Shown piece by piece: positions 32,744 to 41,248 of a DNA stretch of 64,000 bases (position 1 is the first letter of the stretch; each line of letters starts with the position of its first letter). The translations under genes and the position numbers were made by a program. Under the pieces are notes generated by a model. That model searched no databases. It was given only the letters and a program-made list of their open reading frames with translations, and was not told where the DNA came from. Source of the stretch: Salinigranum marinum (GTDB lineage Archaea > Halobacteriota > Halobacteria > Halobacteriales > Haloferacaceae); the NCBI RefSeq assembly GCF_024228675.1, contig NZ_CP100461.1, positions 1,364,001 through 1,428,000 of the forward strand. Reading direction: 5' to 3'.

Positions 32744-34770
32744 CAGCCGACCACCGTCCAGGTTGCGAGCGCGACCGTCATCAGGACGACGACGAACTTG
32801 ACGCCCGAGCGGAGGTCTGCGCTCCGGATGTAGCCGCTGATGAAGCCCGACAGGATCGCCTGCAGCGTGACGCCGTGGAAGAACAACAGCGACAGCTGGT
32901 TGGGGTCGATGCCGCCGCTGAACGAACTCGCGCCGCCACCGCCGCCGCTACCGGCCTGCTGGGTGAGCCCGGCCATCACGTCGAGGAACTGTGTCTTCAG
33001 GATGGCCATCACGGCCAGCAGCGTGAAGTACGTCATGAGGATGATGGCGACCTGCATCCTAGTTCTCGACTTGCGCTCGCGGTCGATGTCGTCCTGGTTC
33101 TCCGAGGCCTGTGCCGCCGTGGTGAGCACCTCGGTGATCTGCGACGAGGCCTCCTGAGCCTTCGAGATGAGCTTCACCGTGCGGGCCAGCCGCGGGATGT
33201 GGTACTTGTTGTTGAACTCGACGAGCGCACCGCGGAGGCTCATCCCGTAGTTGACCTTCGCGTACATCACGTCGAACTCGTCGGCTAGCTGTCCGGACGA
33301 GGTCCCGGCGACCGTCCGGATCGATTCGAGCAGGGTCTGTCCGGTGTCGTTCGCCGAGGAGAGTTTCCGGAGGTTGTCGGAGAGCTTCCCGATGATCGAG
33401 GCGCGTCGACGGAGGTTCCACTCGTAAAACACCGTGAGCGGGACCGCGACGATGTACACCGGGAGGTAGAGCCAGATGAACGTCCCCCAAACCGGCCGGG
33501 CGACCATCCCGTCCCAGCTGGTCGGGGCGACGCCCATGACGGCGGCGACGACGACCAACACGAGTCCCACGGGGACTGTAAGCGCCAGCGTGTACATCGG
33601 ATTGTCCCGGAGGAAGACGTGTGGGGCGGTGGCGATCTGCATCGTCTTGTGCGTCCCCTCGCGGGTTTTGATCCGCGAGAAGAGCGCGAACTCGCCGACG
33701 AAGCGCTCGACGAGGCCCAAATGAAAGAGGCCTTCGTTCTGCTGGTCGTCGAGGCGATCCGCCCCGTCGGCCGGCACCAGGTAGCCGTCGCCCGGTTCGT
33801 CCTGTTTGACCGTCGAGACGAGCACGAGAAAGCCCACGCCGGTCAGCGGGATGAGCACGTAGACGGTACCGAAAAGCAGCATGTCCTGTGCCTCGCCCAG
33901 CATCGACATGATGACCAGGATGATGATCAACAGGAGGGGGAACAGCGAGAGCGTCATGTACATCTCGCCGAACAGTTCGAGCGTCTCCAGCGTCATCTCC
34001 TGTTCCTGCTTCGCCGTCCGGAGGTGCTTTTCCTTCTTGTCGGAGAGGAACTGCTGCATGTCCCCGCCGGAGTTGACGATCGACAGCATGTCGGTGAGAA
34101 ACTGCGAGAGGTCGTCGCTGGGTGTCGTCAGCGCCTGCTGGCGGATCGCGTTCCGGTAGTCCGTCCCGAAGTACTCGGTCTCCTGGACGATGCTCTGGAA
34201 CTCTTTTGCGACCTCGCCGTACGTGTCCTCCGCGCGGGCCATCGCCTCTAAGATCTCGAGTTGGTTCAGCCCGCCGACCGACAGCGCGTACATGAACGAC
34301 ACCGAGTCCGCGAGCAGCATGTTGATCTGCCGCTTGCGCGCCGACGCCCGCGAGTACGGCATGGCGATGAGCGTCCCGAAGCCTGCCCCGAAGCCGATGC
34401 TGCCGAAGACGACTCCCATCACGCCGATCGCCGCCGGAATGGCGATGCTCTCGAGAGTCGCCGCCGTCGACTCGTCCCCGACCGGGATCCCGAGGCTGAC
34501 GGTCTCTTGGGTCAGGACACCGAACTGCACCAGTCCGAAGCCGGCGAGCGTCCCGAGGATCCACAGGGTCAGCCCGAGCAACACGCCGACGGCGAGCGCC
34601 CGGGAGATGTACAGTTCGACGTTCTCGCCCATCCGCGCCTGTTCGAGTCGCTCCTCGACGTCGCTCACGAAGTCGCTGTTCTCGTCGAACAGGAACTGGA
34701 ACAGCGGGTAGAACGCGTCGCCGAGCGCGTCGGTGCTGCCGTCGAGACTGCTGCTCGATTCCAGACTCAT
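32743..34770 (-). CDS. PilC/TadC-like type II/IV secretion platform protein
   Basis: The 675-residue integral membrane protein has two T2SSF (PilC/TadB/TadC) domains, about residues 150-290 and 460-610. The first is marked by the cytoplasmic helices SVSFMYALSVGGLNQLEILE and the second by LRKLSSANDTGQTLLESIRT, each followed by hydrophobic pairs; about eight to nine transmembrane segments are likely. As in archaella and archaeal pili it anchors the assembly ATPase at the membrane. It starts 3 bases after the stop of the ATPase gene, so the two are co-transcribed. Confidence 0.9.
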   Translation of the reverse strand: MSLESSSSLDGSTDALGDAFYPLFQFLFDENSDFVSDVEERLEQARMGENVELYISRALAVGVLLGLTLWILGTLAGFGLVQFGVLTQETVSLGIPVGDESTAATLESIAIPAAIGVMGVVFGSIGFGAGFGTLIAMPYSRASARKRQINMLLADSVSFMYALSVGGLNQLEILEAMARAEDTYGEVAKEFQSIVQETEYFGTDYRNAIRQQALTTPSDDLSQFLTDMLSIVNSGGDMQQFLSDKKEKHLRTAKQEQEMTLETLELFGEMYMTLSLFPLLLIIILVIMSMLGEAQDMLLFGTVYVLIPLTGVGFLVLVSTVKQDEPGDGYLVPADGADRLDDQQNEGLFHLGLVERFVGEFALFSRIKTREGTHKTMQIATAPHVFLRDNPMYTLALTVPVGLVLVVVAAVMGVAPTSWDGMVARPVWGTFIWLYLPVYIVAVPLTVFYEWNLRRRASIIGKLSDNLRKLSSANDTGQTLLESIRTVAGTSSGQLADEFDVMYAKVNYGMSLRGALVEFNNKYHIPRLARTVKLISKAQEASSQITEVLTTAAQASENQDDIDRERKSRTRMQVAIILMTYFTLLAVMAILKTQFLDVMAGLTQQAGSGGGGGASSFSGGIDPNQLSLLFFHGVTLQAILSGFISGYIRSADLRSGVKFVVVLMTVALATWTVVG

Positions 34771-34773
34771 CGC

Positions 34774-37437
34774 TCACTCCCCCTCGGAGCCGTCGAAGCC
34801 GAAGCCGAAGCCGCCGGCGTCGTCGCCGTCGCCCTCGCGCCGCTGGTCGCCCTCGCGTTCCCCGCCGGAGCCGCCGAGCGCCTCCTCGAACGCGTCGGCC
34901 GCCCCCGCCTTCCCGGTCGTCTCGTCTGTCGGATCCGACGGGTCGGCGCTCACATCGGCGACGGGCTCCATGTCGGCGAGCGCGCTCGCGACGTCGGCGT
35001 CCTCGCTCCCGCGGAACTCGGGGAGCAACGACTCCTCGGCGCGTTCGAGGAGCCGCTCGGCCAGTGCGGCCGTCTCCCCGTCGGGGGAGGGACGCGGCAC
35101 CATCGCCTCCTTCTCGGGTTCGATGTTGATGTGAACCGACTCCATTTCCCGGAGGTCTTCGAGCGACTGCCTGAGCCGGTCGTCGGCGATGAGCGCGAGG
35201 ATGGTCTCTTGATCGTTGATAAAGGCCTGGAACGTCGCCGCGACCTCGGCGTAGGTGTTGAGGCCACGGTCGATGAGGTACGCGAGGACGACCTGTCGCT
35301 TGAACAGCTCCCGGTCGAGTTTGTCCGCGGTCCACCCGCGGTCGAACATGATCTCCTCGAGCGTGTTCGAGTTCCCCATCTTGAGGAACTCGTCCGTCTC
35401 CGCCTGCCACTGGTAGACGTCCTGGACGTTGATCTCGTCGTTCTCGGCGTCGTAGTGGTTGATCTCGGTCAGCGACTTGTTCCGGCGGACCTTGTTGCCA
35501 CCCACGCGGGTGGAGGTCTGGATCGACACCAGATCCAGCGCCGTGAACATCGTCTTCGAGACGTTGATCGGCTCGGTCGTAAAGCGCTTGAGCACCTCGC
35601 CCACGGAGTCGGCGTGGAACGTGGTGTAGGTGGTGTGCCCCGTCGACATGACCTGGAAGAGCGTCCGGCCCTCTTCACCACGGATCTCGCCCATCACGAT
35701 GTAGTCGGGTCGCTGGCGGAGCGCGGCTTCCAGCAGGGCGAACTCGTCGACGTCGCCGCCGTCGTCCTCGGCGAACGACGGTCTCGTAACGGAGGCGATC
35801 CAGTTGCGCTGGGGGAGTTCGACCTCGCGGGTGTCCTCGATCGAGACGATCTTCGAGTTCGAGGGGATGAAAAGCGACACCGCGTTCAGCGAGGTGGTCT
35901 TTCCCGACGCCGTACCGCCGGCGAAGATGAGCGACTTGTGGTTCTCGATGCAGAGCCAGAGGAAGGCCATCTCGTCGAGCGAGAACGTGTTCCAGTTGAT
36001 CAGGTCGATGGGCGTGAAGGGAACGTCCTTGAACTGCCGGATCGTGTAGTTCGTCCCGTGGTCCGAGACCTCCCGGCCGAGGGTGAGCTGGGCCCGAGAG
36101 CCGTCGGGCAGGGTGGCGTCGACCTGCGGCCGCCGTTTGGAGATGCCCTTGCCCGAGCGCTGGGCGAGTTTCACCACGAAGTCGTCCAGCTCCTCACGGC
36201 CGTGGTAGACGTTGGAGATGATCTGCTCGTAGTCGGAGTGGTAGACGAAGACGGGCGAGTGGTAGCCGTCGCAGGAGATGTCCTCCACGTTGATGTCGTG
36301 TTTGATCCCGTCGATGCGCTCGTATCCCGTGAAATCCCGGCGGAGGTAGTACAGCAGTTTCTCCACCTGGTACTCGTTGAGCGTCTTCGCGTCCTCGGCG
36401 AGCACGGCGGGTTCGGGCCGCGCCTCGATGCCGTCGAGGCTGCCGACCCCGAGCGCGGTCGACGTCGAGGCGGGTTCGGGATCGTCACCGAGTCCGAGCA
36501 GGTTCGCGAGCGGGGCCAGCGGGCCGCGCTGGATGAAGCCACCGTCCTTGCCGGCACTGGCCGCGGTCGGCGCGGTGAACAGGTCGTACCGTTCGAGGAG
36601 GTTCAAGGTCTCCGCCTCGATGACCTGTCGTCGTTCCTCGAGATCGGCGGCGATGACGTCGTCGTCGGAGTACTTGATCGCGGTTCGGAGCTTCCCGGTG
36701 AGGAAGTCGACGAGGTCGTCCTCGATCCGGTTTCTGTGCGGCTGGACCACGTAGTACTTCTTCTCGTTCTCCTTGGTCGAGTGGAAGATGACGACGAACG
36801 AGTAGGGCTTGTTGACCCAGTAGCGTTCGACCTCCCGGAAGTGCGTCTTCTTCGCGAGCGGGACGGACTTCTCCAGGTCGTACCGTGTCACGATCGTCGA
36901 GTGACCCTCGTCGGTCCGGAAGAAGGCGTCCTCGTCGAAGTCGTCCTGCACGCTCACGGTCCGCTGGTCGACCACCTCCGCGAGTTCGGCACCGCGGTCC
37001 CCCGCGTGGCCGATCACGGACTCGATCTCGGCGGGATCGAAGCCCAAGGCGTCGTCGAGGCGCTCTCTCGGGTGGTCGGCGGCGAACTCCTCCTCGCCGT
37101 ACCAGTCCTTGGCGACGGGTGGGTTCTCGGGATCCAGATACGCGCCGATCCGGTCGTTCAGCCGCTCTGCGTCGGCCGCGGCGCCTGCCACCCGGTCGGC
37201 CGTCTCGGTCGGGTGAAAGCCGAGGTCGGCAACTGCGGCGTCCTCACCCTCGATCGAGTCCCAGTCGATACCCCCGTCGTCGTGTCGCGTCTCGGCGGCG
37301 GCGTCGGCGTCGTCCGCTCCACCGTAGTCGGCGAGGTACTGCTCCCACGTGTACTCGCCGACGGTCGCCCCCACCGACCGCGACGGCGCTGACTCGGACC
37401 GCGTCTCGCCGGTCGGATCAGCGTCGTCGATAGCCAT
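34774..37437 (-). CDS. PilB/TadA-like type II/IV secretion ATPase
   Basis: The 887-residue protein has an acidic N-terminus, a long N1-type region (about 90-480, including KKYYVVQPHRNRIEDDL and DGYHSPVFVYHSDYEQI) and a RecA-like ATPase core. The core shows Walker A GGTASGKTTS (near residue 512), the Asp box SIEDTREVELPQ, Walker B DYIVMGEIRGEEG and the His box MSTGHTTYTTFHADS. A Gly/Asp-rich tail of about 70 residues ends the protein. It powers assembly of the pilus-like structure. First gene of the eight-gene operon. Confidence 0.94.
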   Translation of the reverse strand: MAIDDADPTGETRSESAPSRSVGATVGEYTWEQYLADYGGADDADAAAETRHDDGGIDWDSIEGEDAAVADLGFHPTETADRVAGAAADAERLNDRIGAYLDPENPPVAKDWYGEEEFAADHPRERLDDALGFDPAEIESVIGHAGDRGAELAEVVDQRTVSVQDDFDEDAFFRTDEGHSTIVTRYDLEKSVPLAKKTHFREVERYWVNKPYSFVVIFHSTKENEKKYYVVQPHRNRIEDDLVDFLTGKLRTAIKYSDDDVIAADLEERRQVIEAETLNLLERYDLFTAPTAASAGKDGGFIQRGPLAPLANLLGLGDDPEPASTSTALGVGSLDGIEARPEPAVLAEDAKTLNEYQVEKLLYYLRRDFTGYERIDGIKHDINVEDISCDGYHSPVFVYHSDYEQIISNVYHGREELDDFVVKLAQRSGKGISKRRPQVDATLPDGSRAQLTLGREVSDHGTNYTIRQFKDVPFTPIDLINWNTFSLDEMAFLWLCIENHKSLIFAGGTASGKTTSLNAVSLFIPSNSKIVSIEDTREVELPQRNWIASVTRPSFAEDDGGDVDEFALLEAALRQRPDYIVMGEIRGEEGRTLFQVMSTGHTTYTTFHADSVGEVLKRFTTEPINVSKTMFTALDLVSIQTSTRVGGNKVRRNKSLTEINHYDAENDEINVQDVYQWQAETDEFLKMGNSNTLEEIMFDRGWTADKLDRELFKRQVVLAYLIDRGLNTYAEVAATFQAFINDQETILALIADDRLRQSLEDLREMESVHINIEPEKEAMVPRPSPDGETAALAERLLERAEESLLPEFRGSEDADVASALADMEPVADVSADPSDPTDETTGKAGAADAFEEALGGSGGEREGDQRREGDGDDAGGFGFGFDGSEGE

Positions 37438-37832
37438 TGTAGTCGCTCACGATTCTCTCCATCAAAAAGTCTTCTCCGACTGGTATCGTCGATCTACTAG
37501 AAAACATGTCGTACAAAATCGGTATACTGCACCTACTTTTCCTCTTTAACATACGAAATTTTATAGTAAACTCGATCTGACTCGCCGGTTTAGATTATTG
37601 ATTCTGATATCTTCGATGAGGGGCACGAGGTATATGTGCCGTTCAAATACTCCTTATCAGGGGGCGGATCTGCGAGCCGACCACGTCGAGGTTCAGTGAG
37701 TCGACCGTGACAGCGATCCGATCGCACGGGACAACGTCATCTAGGGGAGGTGGGGGTCGGAGAACGACGTTGATCGCGTGACAGCTCGAGCCACGCCGGT
37801 ACTCGCCTGACTCGAGGCGGAAAGAGGGTGGC
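37438..37832. other. AT-rich leader region upstream of the pilus-like operon
   Basis: No gene is seen. Bases about 37450-37660 are markedly AT-rich compared with the rest of the window (for example tttcctctttaacatacg, aaattttatagtaaactc, tagattattgattctgat). This must hold the promoter of the pilB-like gene on the minus strand and may bind regulators. The base composition also fits foreign or decayed DNA next to a tRNA gene. Confidence 0.6.
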
Positions 37833-37853
37833 GGGCGTGGCGGGACTCGAACC
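37833..37853 (-). repeat. Copy of the 3' end of tRNA-Arg(CCT), possible att remnant
   Basis: The 21 bases gggcgtggcgggactcgaac plus c match the 3' end of the tRNA-Arg gene at 38058-38078 with one difference (actcgaacc for attcgaacc). The other tRNA arms are missing. Such 3'-end copies usually mark one border of an element that integrated into the tRNA gene. The enclosed interval is only about 200 bp, so any element has been lost or reduced. Confidence 0.6.
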
Positions 37854-37963
37854 ACGGTCGGACGTGCTCACTCCGCTGCGCGCCACCTCCTGATTGGACT
37901 CCCGTGCCCCGTGCCGGCGGCTCACTGACGTTCGCTCCTCGTATTCGTCGCAGAACGGGTGTG

Positions 37964-37998
37964 ACGGGACTCCCGCAAGCGGCGGGACTCCCGCAAGC
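37964..37998. repeat. Two tandem copies of a self-complementary 17-mer
   Basis: The unit cgggactcccgcaagc occurs twice at an 18-base period between the tRNA gene and its 3'-end copy. Each unit holds a tight inverted repeat (gcggga/ctcccgc). It could be a residue of the lost element. Confidence 0.75.
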
Positions 37999-38056
37999 GA
38001 AGCGAGTGGGCGTACGCCACGGCCGTTTTCCTGCGAGCGACAGCGAGCGGTGAAAA

Positions 38057-38129
38057 CGGGCGTGGCGGGATTCGAACCCGCGATCGAGAGGTTAGGAACC
38101 TCTCGCCCTGTCCACTAGGCCACACGCCC
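38057..38129 (-). tRNA. tRNA-Arg (anticodon CCT)
   Basis: The minus strand folds as a full cloverleaf: acceptor stem GGGCGTG with CACGCCC and a G discriminator, D-arm GCC..GGC, anticodon stem AGAGG/CCTCT around the loop TTCCTAA (anticodon CCT), and T-arm GCGGG-TTCGAAT-CCCGC. No intron and no encoded CCA. It decodes AGG arginine codons, rare in this GC-rich genome. A partial copy of its 3' end lies about 220 bp away. Confidence 0.96.
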
Positions 38130-38201
38130 TGCCCGAGGTATCGAAGCTGCCGACTAAAAGCTGACTGTCGGGTACGGGCGGAGCTGAGGAGGAGCGTACC
38201 G

Positions 38202-38489
38202 TTAGCTACTGGACGCGGAGTCGGCGTCGGTCTCCGTTTCTTCGAGTTCCTGCTCCTTCTCGCGCTTGCGCGCCTGGAACTCCTCTTCGTCCTCGTCCGG
38301 CTGCTGCTCCATCTCCTTCAGTTCCTCTTCGATCTCCTGGCGGCCCCGCTGGAACTCGCCCATCGCCTGCCCGGTCGATCGCGCGAGTTTGGGGATCTTG
38401 TTGGCCCCGAACAGCAGGACGAGCACGAACAGCACGATAAGCAGCTCCGGCCCGCCCGGCAGCCCCGGGAACAGTATGACATCGAACAT
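38202..38489 (-). CDS. tatA: Twin-arginine translocase subunit TatA/TatE
   Basis: The 95-residue protein has the TatA layout: a short N-terminal membrane helix (GGPELLIVLFVLVLLFGANK), the FGxxK-type hinge IPKLARSTGQAMGEF, an amphipathic helix, and a charged acidic tail rich in Glu. TatA forms the pore for folded proteins; haloarchaea export most secreted proteins this way, including those with twin-Arg signals in this window. No tatC is nearby. Confidence 0.92.
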   Translation of the reverse strand: MFDVILFPGLPGGPELLIVLFVLVLLFGANKIPKLARSTGQAMGEFQRGRQEIEEELKEMEQQPDEDEEEFQARKREKEQELEETETDADSASSS

Positions 38490-38585
38490 CGCTATCTCAG
38501 CTTAACCAAGTGGCAATTATAGGCTTTTTGCTCCCACGGCTGCCGCGAGCGCAAGCGGTAAACGGTCAGTACACCCAACACGAGT

Positions 38586-39065
38586 ATGGTCAACGTAGGC
38601 GACGCTGCCCCCGACTTCACGGCACCGCTTGCTACCGGCTCGGTCGAGTCGTTCACCCTCTCCGAACACCTCGACGAGGCACCGCTCGTGCTCGCGTTCT
38701 TCCCCGCCGCGTTCACGGGGACCTGCACGACGGAGCTGTCGACGTTCCAGGAGCAGCTGGCCGATTTCGAGGCGATCGGTGCGAACATCTACGGCATCAG
38801 CATCGACTCTCCCTTTACGCTCAACGAGTTCCGCGAGCAGAACGGCATCGAGTTCCCGCTCATCAGCGACACCAACCGTGAGCTCATCGAGCTGTACGAC
38901 GCCTCGATGGACTTCGCCGACCTCGGCGTCTACGACGTCGCGAAACGCTCCGTGTTCGTCGTCGACGCCGACGGCGTGATCACGTACGTCTGGCAGTCGG
39001 ACGACCCGGGCGTCGAACCCGACTACGAGGCCGTCGAGGCGGCCGCCGCGGCCGCCTCGGACTGA
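38586..39065 (+). CDS. Peroxiredoxin (AhpC/TSA family)
   Basis: The 159-residue protein has the thioredoxin-fold peroxiredoxin core, VNVGDAAPDFTAP and VLAFFPAAFTGTCTTELSTF with peroxidatic Cys47. It is the only cysteine in the protein, so this is a 1-Cys type or uses an external thiol. It reduces peroxides. Divergent from tatA with a 96-bp shared promoter region. Confidence 0.92.
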   Translation: MVNVGDAAPDFTAPLATGSVESFTLSEHLDEAPLVLAFFPAAFTGTCTTELSTFQEQLADFEAIGANIYGISIDSPFTLNEFREQNGIEFPLISDTNRELIELYDASMDFADLGVYDVAKRSVFVVDADGVITYVWQSDDPGVEPDYEAVEAAAAAASD

Positions 39066-39116
39066 GTCGCGCCGTCGCGACCTGGTGCGGCCCACGCCGC
39101 ACACGCATCCGTCGAG

Positions 39117-39123
39117 TTTTTTT
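39117..39123 (+). promoter_or_regulatory. T-tract between peroxiredoxin and HD genes
   Basis: Seven T in a row lie 52 bases after the peroxiredoxin stop and 24-30 bases before the ATG at 39147. It could terminate the first transcript, act as the TATA-like element of the second, or both; the sequence alone does not decide. Confidence 0.45.
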
Positions 39124-39146
39124 CGTCCGGGATCGTTGCCGGTACG

Positions 39147-39950
39147 ATGAGTGATGTCGACGCCGCTCGCGAGTACGCACCGGACGACGACCACGCCTTT
39201 CCGGACGAGCGGCTCAACGAGATCCTCCCATACCTCCTCGACGACCCCGAGGTCACGACGCTGCTGGAGGCGCAGAACGTCAACGCAGTCACCCGGAAAG
39301 GGTACAACGACCACGGACCGAAACACATCTCGATCGTCCGCAACCGGGCGCTCCAGCTGTACGACCTCCTGAAGCGCGGCGGCTGTGAGTTCAACGGGGC
39401 CGTCCAGCAGGGGCTCGGGGAGGCCGACGAAGCGGTCATCATCGCGTTTGCCGCGACGCTCCACGACATCGGCCACATCGTCCACCGCGACGAACACGCC
39501 TACTACTCCATCCCGCTCGCATCGGACATCCTCGACCGCCTCCTCCCCCAGTTTTACGACACGGCGAACGCCGTCCGCGTGAAGGCCGAGACGCTCCACG
39601 CCATCCTCTGTCATCACACCGAGGAGACGCCGCTGACGAAGGAAGCCGGCGTCATCCGCGTCGCGGACGCGCTCGACATGGAGCGTGGCCGGTCGCGCAT
39701 CCCCTACGAGAAGGGCGGCCGCGGCATCAACACCCTCTCGTCGCAGGCCATCACGGACGTCCACCTCAGGGAGGGCGACGGCGTCCCCGTCCAGGTCGAG
39801 ATCGAGATGGTCAACGCCGCCGGCGTCTACCAGGTCGACAACCTCCTGAAGGCCAAGCTCAGCGAGTCGATGCTCGAAGACGAGATCCGCATCGTCGCCG
39901 TCAACACCAAGTCCGACGACTCGACACTGGTCGAACGGATCGAACTGTAA
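39147..39950 (+). CDS. HD-domain phosphohydrolase
   Basis: The 267-residue protein has an HD metal-binding domain: HGPKHISIVRNRALQLYDLL for the first histidine, ATLHDIGHIVHRDEH with the HD pair, and LHAILCHHTEE for the third position. This set fits HD phosphohydrolases acting on nucleotides or phosphorylated metabolites. The C-terminal third (VQVEIEMVNAAGVYQVDNLL) is a separate domain of unknown role. Substrate unknown. Confidence 0.88.
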   Translation: MSDVDAAREYAPDDDHAFPDERLNEILPYLLDDPEVTTLLEAQNVNAVTRKGYNDHGPKHISIVRNRALQLYDLLKRGGCEFNGAVQQGLGEADEAVIIAFAATLHDIGHIVHRDEHAYYSIPLASDILDRLLPQFYDTANAVRVKAETLHAILCHHTEETPLTKEAGVIRVADALDMERGRSRIPYEKGGRGINTLSSQAITDVHLREGDGVPVQVEIEMVNAAGVYQVDNLLKAKLSESMLEDEIRIVAVNTKSDDSTLVERIEL

Positions 39951-39994
39951 AAAAGCACGTCGCCGGTCGCTGCGTCCGCGGGCGACGAGGCGGC

Positions 39995-40897
39995 TCAGTC
40001 GTCGGCCGGGGTGGCGATCGAGTCGAGCCCCTCGACCGAGAGCGCGCCGTGCAGCGTCCGGTTCGGGTACGGGATGTTGATCCCCTCGGCGTCGAACCGA
40101 TCCTTGACGTTCGTGACGTACTCCCCGCGGGTCTTCACGAAGTCGGCGCGGCTCGGGTTGTCGATCCACACCCGGGACTGAAGCACGACAGAGGAGTCGC
40201 CCAGCTCCGTCAGGCGAACCGACGGGCCGGGGTCTTCCATGATCCCCTCGTGGCTCTCGGCTTCCTCCATGATGATCTCGGTCGCCTTCGGGATGTCGTC
40301 GTCGTAGCCGATGCCGAACGGCACCTTCAGCCGGAGTTTGTCCTTCGCGACCGGGTTCTTCACCACGCCGTCGGTGAGCGCGGAGTTCGGCACGGTCAGG
40401 AGTTCGTTGTCGAACGTGCGTACCCGGGAGACGCGGAACGAGATGTCCTCGACGATCCCCGACTGCCCGTCCCACTCGATCCAGTCGCCGATCTTGAACG
40501 GCTTGTCGGTGAAGATGAAGACGCCCGAGACGAAGTTCTTGATCACGTCCTGCATCGCGAAGCCGATGGCGAGCGTCGCCGCGGCGGCGATCGTCGCCAG
40601 GGACGTGAGGAAGTTGCCGTAGCCCGCGAAGCCGAACGCCACCGCGATGGCGATGAAGACGACGAGCACGCCGGCGATCTTCTTCAGCGGCTTGATCGCG
40701 TGCTCTTCGAGCCCCCGTGCGGTGAACACGCGGTCGAGCACCGGGAAGAGGATCGCCCGCCCGACGATGTAGACGACGACGAACGCCACGACGAACGAGA
40801 CGACGCCGCCGATGGTGCCGGCGTACGGAACGCCGTTCTGCGCGAGGAACCGTCCGATGAAGCCGCCACTGGTCTGTAACGCCACTCCCGGACTCAT
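39995..40897 (-). CDS. Small-conductance mechanosensitive channel (MscS family)
   Basis: The 300-residue protein has three transmembrane segments, the third carrying the Gly/Ala-rich pore helix ATIAAAATLAIGFAMQDVIKNF, followed by the beta domain (FIFTDKPFKIGDWIEW, GIVEDISFRVSRVRTFDNE, TVPNSAL). It opens on membrane tension to release solutes during hypo-osmotic shock. Its ATG overlaps the stop codon of the upstream YhbY-like gene. Confidence 0.93.
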   Translation of the reverse strand: MSPGVALQTSGGFIGRFLAQNGVPYAGTIGGVVSFVVAFVVVYIVGRAILFPVLDRVFTARGLEEHAIKPLKKIAGVLVVFIAIAVAFGFAGYGNFLTSLATIAAAATLAIGFAMQDVIKNFVSGVFIFTDKPFKIGDWIEWDGQSGIVEDISFRVSRVRTFDNELLTVPNSALTDGVVKNPVAKDKLRLKVPFGIGYDDDIPKATEIIMEEAESHEGIMEDPGPSVRLTELGDSSVVLQSRVWIDNPSRADFVKTRGEYVTNVKDRFDAEGINIPYPNRTLHGALSVEGLDSIATPADD

Positions 40898-41142
40898 CGG
40901 ACCATCACCGCCGTGTGGCCGCGCGTCTCGAACAGTTCGGCGCCGACCCGTTCGGCGAGCTCAGCGGCGAGTCCCTCGGTGGTCGTCCCGCCCCGTGCCG
41001 ACCGGAGGAACTTCACCTTCACCAGATCGCGCTCACGTAGCTGGTCCCCGAGTTCGTCGACCACCGCCTCGATACCGCTCTTGCCGACCCAGACGGTCAC
41101 ATCCAGGTCGTGTGCCCGATTTCGTAACTCCTGCGCACACAT
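40894..41142 (-). CDS. YhbY/CRS1-YhbY RNA-binding protein
   Basis: The 82-residue protein is a compact CRM domain: LRNRAHDLDVTVWVGKSGIEAVVDELGDQL, a GKxG-type loop as in ribosome-assembly factor YhbY, and KVKFLRSARGG. It likely binds rRNA during ribosome maturation. ATG at 41140-41142 is chosen because the upstream in-frame sequence is low-complexity. The stop overlaps the mscS start by four bases; the next upstream gene encodes the RNase P subunit Rpp21. Confidence 0.9.
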   Translation of the reverse strand: MCAQELRNRAHDLDVTVWVGKSGIEAVVDELGDQLRERDLVKVKFLRSARGGTTTEGLAAELAERVGAELFETRGHTAVMVR

Positions 41143-41248
41143 TTCGTCCCTTATTCGGACGCACCTCTTTTGTATTTTGGCTTTAATATCGTGTACTTTG
41201 CTTGGAAATTCATGCAGCCTCGCTCCCGGGCCGCTCCCGCGGACCGTC

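Noticed and set aside
34261-37392. A 1043-codon open frame on the plus strand
   Set aside because: It is entirely antisense to the PilB-like ATPase gene and its sequence is the complement artefact of GC-rich coding DNA; no domain is visible.
37643-37855. Small open frames in the AT-rich leader
   Set aside because: They have no fitting composition or start signals and cross the tRNA 3'-end copy.
37833-37900. A second complete tRNA gene
   Set aside because: Only the 3' arm sequence is present; the T-stem does not pair and no anticodon or D-arm can be formed.
38517-40475. A 652-codon minus-strand frame over peroxiredoxin and HD genes
   Set aside because: It opposes two genes with recognisable active sites and shows no domain itself.
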